A stretch of DNA of 56,795 nt from Acidobacteriota bacterium (lineage in GTDB: Bacteria; Acidobacteriota; Terriglobia; 20CM-2-55-15): contig JAJEEE010000085.1 of assembly GCA_022821145.1 (NCBI GenBank), positions 1 through 56,795 on the forward strand, in the 5' to 3' direction. The notes beneath the pieces were generated by a model. That model saw only the letters and a list, made by a program, of their open reading frames with translations, did no database searches and had not been told where the DNA came from. This document shows positions 51,477-56,795 of this stretch, one piece after another. The first letter of the stretch is position 1, and each line of letters begins with the position of its first letter. Position numbers and translations under genes: made by a program.

Positions 51477-51845
51477 TCAGACCAGGGCCATCGTGGCCAA
51501 CGCGGCGACGACGACGCTCACCAGCCACCGCGTCGTCGAGGTCTGCTTCTCCATGATCCGCGTCTCGAAGACGGCCATCCGCCTCTCGATCCTCTGGCCG
51601 AGAGCGTCGAACCGGGCATCCATCCTCGACTCGAACGAGGCGAACCTCTCGTCCATCCGGGTCCGCGTCTCGAGCGCGGCGATCTTCGCGTCCACTCCGG
51701 ACTCGAGCTGACCGATTTCGGCGCGTAAACGGGGGAACTCCGAATCCAGCGTCGCCTGGATGCGGACAACGGCCTGCTCGACGGCCCGGAGGCGCGCGTC
51801 CACGCCTTCCGGCGCGGCATCGAATTCCGATGCTCCGTTCGTCAT
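51477..51845 (-). CDS. Coiled-coil protein with C-terminal membrane anchor
   Basis: 122 residues, the intact member of the family. A short polar N-terminus (MTNGASEFDAAPEGVDARLR) leads to a continuous coiled coil (VEQAVVRIQATLDSEFPRL, AEIGQLESGVDAKIAALET, FASFESRMDARFDALGQRI) and one C-terminal transmembrane segment (WLVSVVVAALATMALV). DUF1640/CCDC90-type layout; likely an oligomer anchored in the inner membrane. A TATAAT at 51882-51887 (minus) gives a leader of about 30-35 nt. It converges on the subtilase 3' remnant 21 bp away. Confidence 0.75.
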   Translation of the reverse strand: MTNGASEFDAAPEGVDARLRAVEQAVVRIQATLDSEFPRLRAEIGQLESGVDAKIAALETRTRMDERFASFESRMDARFDALGQRIERRMAVFETRIMEKQTSTTRWLVSVVVAALATMALV

Positions 51846-51956
51846 GTGTCGGGACTCCGCTGTTCTCGGAAGGGCTGGCCCATTATACCGGAACGGGGGA
51901 CGGACAGGGTTCCCGATCGCAGGGCGCGACGCGCTGCGCGCCGCCGCCGCGGGCGG

Positions 51957-52928
51957 TCAGTCCGCGTAGTAGCCGGACGCCAGCAGGATCGGCAGCCCGT
52001 TGACGACGACCCTCTTGACGAACGTCGTCTTCCGCTGGAGCGTTCCGGTGGCCGGGTTGCGGGCCGTGTAGTAGAGGTACGTCTCGCCGAACGCGTCGCC
52101 GACGCCGATGACGTCGCGGCCCAGGAACGGCCCGTCCGCGTTCGTGTTCAGCTCCGAGACCGGCCCGCCGAACCATGGGCCGCCGGGGTCGCCGGTGAAG
52201 ACCGTGTTGCCGTAGGCGTCGATGCCTAACACGTAGGTCGACGGGCCCCGCCAGCGCGCGTCGCTGGCCAGGGACCGGCCGGCGAAGTAGCCCTTCGATT
52301 CCAGCTCCATGGCGGCGCAGCGGACGAACTCGGCCAGCCGCCGGGGGGAGGGGTGGGACTCCAGGCCCATGGCGTGCACCTCGCCGGGCGCGCAGGTTCC
52401 CGGCAGGTCCCGGCTGTAGATGCCCGCGCCGATCACGGCCGGCGTCCCGTCCCAGTCGATCGCCCGGAAGTAGGACGCCTTGGGCTCCGCGCGGCCGGTG
52501 GCCGGGTTCGTGAACGAATAGTACACCCATCCCTGGCCGAAGGCGGTCGCCACGCGGTCGAACTCCACGATCAGGTCGGTGCCGAAGTCGTCGACCAGGA
52601 CGCCCCACGGCGTCCCTTCCCTGGATGCGTCGGGCGGGAAGAGGATGGCGCGGGACTCCCCGGGCGTCGTCACGTCGACGAAGACGTAGGTCGGGCCGCT
52701 GCGCCAGCGCGCGTCCTCGTGAAACGCGCGCCGCGCCTCGTCGAAGCCCATTTCCTGGACGTACTCGTAGGCGCACTGGACGAACGCCTGAACGTCCTCG
52801 CGGTCGGAGACCGCGGCCGCGCTGACCGAACGGTCGACGCACGGCACGATGGCGCCGTCATCGGCGAACGCCCGTTCCACGACGCCCATCGAAAGAAAAA
52901 CCAACAGGGGAAGCGGAGTGGCTTTCAT
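51957..52928 (-). CDS. Secreted double Cache-like domain protein
   Basis: 323 residues. The signal peptide MKATPLPLLVFLSMGVVERA ends near AFADD. Two homologous halves follow, each about 140 residues, with paired blocks DARWRSGPTYVFVDV / DARWRGPSTYVLGID, GWVYYSFTNPATG / TYLYYTARNPATG and a final YSRDLPG / ASGYYAD. The pattern (small-molecule-binding PAS-like fold, GxGxYYxxxNPxTG) is that of sCache_2 domains, here without a transmembrane or signalling domain, so a free periplasmic ligand binder is likely. Four or more Cys residues may form disulfides. It is a single gene; ATG 52928. Confidence 0.8.
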   Translation of the reverse strand: MKATPLPLLVFLSMGVVERAFADDGAIVPCVDRSVSAAAVSDREDVQAFVQCAYEYVQEMGFDEARRAFHEDARWRSGPTYVFVDVTTPGESRAILFPPDASREGTPWGVLVDDFGTDLIVEFDRVATAFGQGWVYYSFTNPATGRAEPKASYFRAIDWDGTPAVIGAGIYSRDLPGTCAPGEVHAMGLESHPSPRRLAEFVRCAAMELESKGYFAGRSLASDARWRGPSTYVLGIDAYGNTVFTGDPGGPWFGGPVSELNTNADGPFLGRDVIGVGDAFGETYLYYTARNPATGTLQRKTTFVKRVVVNGLPILLASGYYAD

Positions 52929-53133
52929 GACGACCGGAGGCTAACAGACCCGGCGCCGTAGGAACAAGAACGGGGCCGGCCGACGGGCGGTTTCGAGTCC
53001 CGACCGCGATCGCGCCCCGGCGATCGGCCGGACATGGCCACCCGTACCGGGCAACGTCGAGAACCGCGCGCCCGCCGCCCGACTCGACACGAACGGTTCC
53101 GGTTGCTGGATCGCCCGCCGAAACCGAGGCGTC

Positions 53134-53781
53134 CTACCCGAAGGACTCGATCGCTTCAAGGAGGAGGTACATGCCCGACGATGGATTGTCCTTCGGGAAC
53201 TCGGTTCCGTCGCGCGTGTGCCTGGCCGCCAACGCCCGCGCGCGCTTCGCCGCCACGGCCCGCCGGGGCATGTACTCCGCCCCCACCAATCCCTTGCCCG
53301 AACTCCGGTCGTGGCGACGGCGCAACCTGCCCGCATAGGCGCTGTCGAGCCACGCCGTGTGTTCTTCGAAGTGGAGCACCAGCCACAGCTCGAAGCAGGG
53401 ATTGGAAATGCCAAGACGGACGTTGCTCGCCTTGGCCTTTTCTCTCGCTTCACGAAGCCTGGGATGGTTCCGCGGCCATTCGACGTCGAATAGACACCAC
53501 ACCTCATCGATCTCACCCTGCTCTTGAGAATCGCGATGCCGGGCTGCGGCCGCCGCGTTGACCAGGGTCAAAGGCACGGCGCCGCTCGCCGTCCGGTCGA
53601 TTCGAATCTCGACCGAGGCGGAGTCGCGGATCGCGGGCTCTCGCTTCAAGGCCTCGATGTAGTCGGGCTCGGTCCTGGCGCCCTCGCAGAACACCAGGAA
53701 GGTCCGTTTGGGCGCTCGAAACGCGACCCGGCGTCGTAGTGAACCGCCCTTGCGCGGCCTTCGTTCAGACCGTCGGGGCAT
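53134..53781 (-). CDS. RloB family protein, TOPRIM-like nuclease partner (AbiL-like)
   Basis: 215 residues. After a basic N-terminus comes TFLVFCEGARTEPDYIEALK, the hallmark of RloB with the TOPRIM-type Glu, then VWCLFDVEWPRNHPRLREA with the second acidic motif, and SNPCFELWLVLHFEEHTAW typical of the family C-terminal half. RloB/AbiLii proteins pair with an AAA15-type ATPase in abortive-infection systems; cleavage of nucleic acid is the predicted effector activity. The start overlaps the ATPase stop by 17 nt, so the two are translationally coupled. The C-terminus looks complete (EAIESFG-stop). Confidence 0.88.
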   Translation of the reverse strand: MPRRSERRPRKGGSLRRRVAFRAPKRTFLVFCEGARTEPDYIEALKREPAIRDSASVEIRIDRTASGAVPLTLVNAAAAARHRDSQEQGEIDEVWCLFDVEWPRNHPRLREAREKAKASNVRLGISNPCFELWLVLHFEEHTAWLDSAYAGRLRRRHDRSSGKGLVGAEYMPRRAVAAKRARALAARHTRDGTEFPKDNPSSGMYLLLEAIESFG

Positions 53782-55054
53782 CGTCAGGGGTTGAAACCAG
53801 ACCCACGGCTCGGCGGACGGCCGCCTGGTCGACTTCGGGCACGGCGCCGAACCGGCCTTGCAGGTAAGCTCTCTCCAGGTTCAGAGACTTCCTCACGCGT
53901 TCACCCCGGAACTCAGCCAAACCCACAAGGCGTGTGGCCGCGTTAGGCGCCCTCTCGGTAAGCCAGACCTCGTCGCGGTTCAAGTGGTTCAGCAGGGATG
54001 TGTCGTGGGAGGTGAAGACGAGTTGGGCGCCCCGGGTATTCGTCTCCGGATCCTGGAAGATCTCGATCAGCCGCGCCGAGAGACGAGGATGAAGGCTGGC
54101 GTCGATCTCATCGAGGAGAAGCACGCCACCGAATCGGAGCGCCGCGAACGCCGGTCCGATAAGACGGAACCACGTCCGGGTTCCGGCGGATTCGTCCTCC
54201 AGATCGAAAGTGACCGGTTCGCCGTCTCCTCGATGAATGAGACTCAGTTGACGACGACGTCGACCGAAGCGCTCGGACTCCTCTTCGGTCATGACAAATT
54301 CGTCGATTCCGGGATCCGCGAAGCGAAGCAATTCCATCGCGGCGCTACGATCCGAAACCGCGAATCGATCTTCGCCCGTGTCGAACAGTTGTCGCTGACC
54401 GGCCTCGACGTCGGCGAGGAACTCTACAGTGTTGTCCAGCCCGATGAAATGACGGGCCCAAGACACCCGCCTATTCCACGGCCCAAGAAAGCGCATGCTC
54501 GATAGCGCCTGTGCAACGCTTCGGAAGTCGGAATGGTCCACACGCCTGCCGGCAGAGAGCGCCAACGTCGTCGGAGTCATCAAGTCCCGTATTCCCCGGG
54601 TCCCGTCGAGGCCCCGGCGAAAGTCGATTTCGCCCTTCCGGCGCGTGAACAGGTTGCGCCGGCGTCCTTCCGGATAACTGTCCAGGCTCTCGAACAACAC
54701 GGCCGAGTCGTCCAACTCGAGCCGATACGCGTAGCGCACGCCATCGACTTCAAGATCCAGATCGAACTCCGTTGGAGAGTTTGGCCCCTTGCCAAACCTG
54801 TGAGCATCGCGTGCAATGTGGTCATCCCAGCGTCGAAGCGAGGTGGCAACCGCCATCGACAGCCAAGCCATGGCGTCGAGCACGTTGGACTTTCCCGACG
54901 CGTTGGGTCCGTAGATTCCGGCGACGGTCAGTACGTACTCAGACAGGCGATCGAAACTTCGCGTCGCCGCCCGCTCCTTGTCGACGGCAATCATCGACAG
55001 CTCCACCGGCTCGAGTATCGAACGGTGGTTGGCGATCTGCAATCGCAATAGCAT
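53765..55054 (-). CDS. RloA-type AAA15 ATPase (AbiL-like)
   Basis: 429 residues. Walker A YGPNASGKSNVLDAMAWLSM (about residue 50), signature region SAGRRVDHSDF, Walker B GVLLLDEIDASLHPRLSARL, and the His switch VFTSHDTSLLN place it in the AAA15/OLD-type SMC-like ATPases. Start ATG 55054 gives LLRLQIANHRSILEPVELSM, the normal N-terminus. It heads a two-gene operon with RloB, which by analogy with AbiL should form an anti-phage abortive-infection complex; that is known for the pair and inferred here. A TAGACT 6 nt before the ATG may be a leaderless -10. Confidence 0.9.
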   Translation of the reverse strand: MLLRLQIANHRSILEPVELSMIAVDKERAATRSFDRLSEYVLTVAGIYGPNASGKSNVLDAMAWLSMAVATSLRRWDDHIARDAHRFGKGPNSPTEFDLDLEVDGVRYAYRLELDDSAVLFESLDSYPEGRRRNLFTRRKGEIDFRRGLDGTRGIRDLMTPTTLALSAGRRVDHSDFRSVAQALSSMRFLGPWNRRVSWARHFIGLDNTVEFLADVEAGQRQLFDTGEDRFAVSDRSAAMELLRFADPGIDEFVMTEEESERFGRRRRQLSLIHRGDGEPVTFDLEDESAGTRTWFRLIGPAFAALRFGGVLLLDEIDASLHPRLSARLIEIFQDPETNTRGAQLVFTSHDTSLLNHLNRDEVWLTERAPNAATRLVGLAEFRGERVRKSLNLERAYLQGRFGAVPEVDQAAVRRAVGLVSTPDDAPTV

Positions 55055-55271
55055 GAATCTAGTCTAGCGCACGATTGACATTTTCACTGACGTTTTTGAA
55101 CGACACGTGCGAATTCCGCCATGGGATTGCAGGAAATGGCCTGTTGACACGTGAGTGGGCGTCTTCACGTTTTCCACCGCTGGGCGCGCAAGTAAATCGG
55201 CAACGGGCGACTTGTGACGACTCGATGCTGTGACGCCCAACGACAACGATTTCCCCCTCCGGTCGTCAGTG

Positions 55272-55364
55272 ATGAAAGACTTCCTGAAGAACTACGGGGT
55301 TGGCCTGCTCGCCGTGGCCGCCCTGTGCAACGCCGCCGTAGCAAGGTCTGCGTCCGCAACGTGA
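55272..55364 (+). pseudogene. Possible remnant of a small membrane protein gene
   Basis: 30 codons from ATG 55272: MKDFLKNYGVGLLAVAALCN and a short tail. It looks like the start of a short membrane peptide whose 3' end has been lost. Weak support. Confidence 0.3.
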
Positions 55365-55431
55365 ACATCCGGCGATCGGGAAGGCGACCGATCGGCGGCC
55401 ACCATGCGGAACCGAAGACGAAACACGCGCC

Positions 55432-55680
55432 CTAAGGCGCGGTCTGCGGGTGCAGGTAGGTCAGCCGACCGCGGTCCAGGCGCCCCAGGAAGCCGATGGC
55501 CATCATGCGCGTCGAGTCCGTGGACACGCGCACGTAGCCGCCGTCCTGGCCCATGTAGGACTCGTCCACGGCTTCCGGATCCGGCGTCGGGTCGGGCTCC
55601 TCGTCGGGGGCCAGCAGCGTGCGCAGCGCGGCGATGACGACGGCGTCGGCGGCAATCTCCTCTTCGGACGACGCCAACAT
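55432..55680 (-). CDS. Small acidic protein of unknown function
   Basis: 82 residues from ATG 55680 with a GGGGGGCGAG stretch upstream. The N-terminus is acidic and helical (MLASSEEEIAADAVVIAALR), with a Pro/Asp/Glu linker, and the C-terminal part reads GGYVRVSTDSTRMMAIGFLG and RGRLTYLHPQTAP, a plausible beta hairpin. No family was recognised. It begins 28 bp after the broken NYN gene's stop and may be its operon partner. Confidence 0.55.
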   Translation of the reverse strand: MLASSEEEIAADAVVIAALRTLLAPDEEPDPTPDPEAVDESYMGQDGGYVRVSTDSTRMMAIGFLGRLDRGRLTYLHPQTAP

Positions 55681-55708
55681 CTCGCCCCCCTTTCTCCCCT
55701 ACAGTCTC

Positions 55709-55949
55709 TCAAATCTCTGTCCAAAGAAATCGTGGGGCGGGGGACATGGCTCTGTACCTCTCGCTTTCGTCCGAGGTCGGTGGGGAACTCTGATAGGGGA
55801 GGCAGTGGTAATAATACGTGCGGAGTATCCGTCCCGGTCTCGCCATCTCCGTTACGAGCCGCCCGTAGTCGATCTTCCTTTCCTGGGTGGTCGCGCTCCA
55901 GAACTTTGTCGAGATAGCCGCCGTCGATAAACACCATCGTCGCGCTCAT
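55709..55949 (-). pseudogene. NYN-domain nuclease, frameshifted and truncated
   Basis: Frame 1 from ATG 55949 reads MVFIDGGYLDKVLERDH, the first catalytic Asp motif of NYN (LabA-like) RNases. One surplus base in the GGG at 55885-55887 shifts the frame; frame 2 continues RKIDYGRLVTEMARPGRIL, TYYYHCLPYQSSPPTSD and ESERYRAM before stopping at 55709. Without the extra base the sequence is a continuous NYN N-terminus of about 80 residues, but the C-terminal half with the other acidic residues is still missing. So it is broken twice. A promoter and a terminator-bearing leader lie upstream. Confidence 0.65.
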
Positions 55950-55966
55950 GCGGCACGTCCTCCAAT

Positions 55967-56012
55967 AAGAAAAAGGGCTGCCCCAAACCCGCGTGTGGCC
56001 GGAAGCAGCCCC
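55967..56012 (-). terminator. Terminator-like hairpin in the leader of the NYN gene
   Basis: On the minus strand GGGGCTGC...GGCAGCCC (7-bp perfect core) is followed by TTTTTCTT, ending about 20 nt before the NYN ATG. A second perfect hairpin (CCCATCGT...ACGATGGG, 56023-56048) precedes it. The pair sits between the promoter at 56066-56095 and the gene, as in an attenuator. Confidence 0.6.
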
Positions 56013-56065
56013 AAAATCCACTCCCATCGTGCCCGCAGGGACGATGGGGACCATACTTGTCCAAC

Positions 56066-56095
56066 TGAATAGCACCGAGATCGGCGGCTTGTCAA
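56066..56095 (-). promoter_or_regulatory. Promoter of the NYN gene
   Basis: Minus-strand TTGACA (56090-56095), 18-bp spacer, TATTCA (56066-56071) in the context GTGCTATTC, as in the promoter at 1073-1100. The leader to the ATG at 55949 is about 110 nt. Confidence 0.65.
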
Positions 56096-56427
56096 CGTCG
56101 ATAGCGTCAACCGCGCCGCCCCCGGGTGCGGGACTCGCCAACGCCTCCGCAGGCCCGTTCCGTTCACGCCGAAGAACCGTCGAAGCCCCCGTACGCAGCC
56201 GTCTTCCCGACAGGGCCGCATCCGCCATCGTCCGGCGTCTTGCCATTCCCACGCGCGCGCCGATCAACCCGCGACCTCAACGGTATACAATCTGCCGGTT
56301 GGAGGATCGGTCGGCCGTCGAGCCGCTGGCCGCGGCGTGGAATCCGTTCGATACCCGCGACCGTCCGCGCTTCGGAGTCGCCGCCCGCCATGCCGTTCGG
56401 CGCGGCTCCGCCACGCTAAAACCTGGA
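56096..56427. other. 330-bp gap with no supported gene
   Basis: No convincing reading frame. GGTATACAAT near 56281-56290 could be a -10 for the ATPase at 56428, though the leader would be long. Confidence 0.35.
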
Positions 56428-56795
56428 ATGCTGAAGAGGCTTCACGTCGACAATTTCCGATGTCTCGTCAACTTCGACTTGACGTTGGAAGAATTGACGC
56501 TGCTTGTCGGACCGAACGGTTCCGGCAGGTCTTCGGTTCTGGACGTTCTTTCCGCTTTGCGCCGGCTTCTCGGCGGAATGGCCAAAGTCACCGATCCCGG
56601 TGTCTTTCCGCCGCCGTCGCTCACGCGATGGCAGCAGCGCAACCTCCAAGCGTTCGAATTGGCCGTCGCGTTGGAGGGGGACGCGAATCTGACTTATCGT
56701 ATGGAAGTCGAGCACGATGTTCCGGGACGCCGTGCGCGCATCACGCTGGAAACCTTGGCGGCGGACCTGAAGCCCTTGTTCGAGTTTCGCCAGGG
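56428..56795 (+). CDS. AAA-family (SMC-like) ATPase, N-terminal part
   Basis: The first 122 residues of a protein that runs off the window. It begins MLKRLHVDNFRCLVNFDLTL, then Walker A LLVGPNGSGRSSVLDVLSAL, in which the usual Lys is Arg. This is the N-terminal layout of AAA15/AAA21 OLD-like ATPases, the same broad class as the RloA at 53765-55054 but not a close copy. Arg in place of Lys in the P-loop usually weakens nucleotide hydrolysis, though it occurs in natural members. The 3' neighbour, which would tell whether this is another defence pair, is outside the window. Confidence 0.8.
   Translation, partial: MLKRLHVDNFRCLVNFDLTLEELTLLVGPNGSGRSSVLDVLSALRRLLGGMAKVTDPGVFPPPSLTRWQQRNLQAFELAVALEGDANLTYRMEVEHDVPGRRARITLETLAADLKPLFEFRQ

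Noticed and set aside
1-56795. tRNA, rRNA and self-splicing intron genes
   Set aside because: No T-loop/anticodon pattern or rRNA-like sequence was found by eye; a covariance search could still reveal a diverged case.

Overview
The window is GC-rich DNA, probably from an environmental Acidobacteriota-like genome (possibly Vicinamibacteria). That placement is an inference from gene content: DUF6152 and DUF6526 proteins, a Tat-exported sugar isomerase-like protein, a TonB receptor with a carboxypeptidase-regulatory plug, many secreted multidomain proteins, and TTGACA/TATTCT-type promoters. No rRNA, tRNA or CRISPR array was seen.

Layout. 1-3.5 kb: small conserved genes and the remains of an AbiEi/AbiEii-like toxin-antitoxin pair. 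3.8-6.9 kb: a leftward operon of ABC ATPase, ABC permease and two RraA-family aldolase-like proteins. 6.9-12.6 kb: accessory DNA with three families of dispersed intergenic elements, a YfiT/DinB enzyme, small envelope proteins and a frameshifted MpaB-type oxygenase. 12.6-15.7 kb: a leftward operon of two substrate-binding proteins and an amidohydrolase, which may belong functionally with the 3.8-6.9 kb operon. 16-21.6 kb: a TIM-barrel protein, a coiled-coil membrane protein, a cytochrome-like fragment, a degenerate ImmA/IrrE protein with a frameshifted partner, hicAB and a rhodanese. 21.7-48.3 kb: a secretome block with a MalT/LuxR-type regulator, five secreted proteins sharing one module (alone, or joined to a lysyl-endopeptidase-like protease, leucine-rich repeats, a zinc metalloprotease or a subtilase), a TonB receptor and methyltransferases. 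48.3-51.9 kb: a decayed segmental duplication of the subtilase/coiled-coil pair, interrupted by a DUF488 gene. 52-56.8 kb: a Cache-like secreted protein, an AbiL-like RloA/RloB pair, a broken NYN nuclease gene behind a terminator-bearing leader, and the start of another AAA ATPase.

Three observations stand out. First, a dispersed element carries, on its minus strand, a micro-ORF ending in EE(I/V)(I/V)FLD-stop; its copies differ mostly by synonymous or conservative changes. Second, two unrelated small genes share a near-identical extended -10 promoter and 5' leader. Third, at least five recognisable genes are broken by single-base indels, which points either to assembly error or to widespread decay, so their products should be read as reconstructed.
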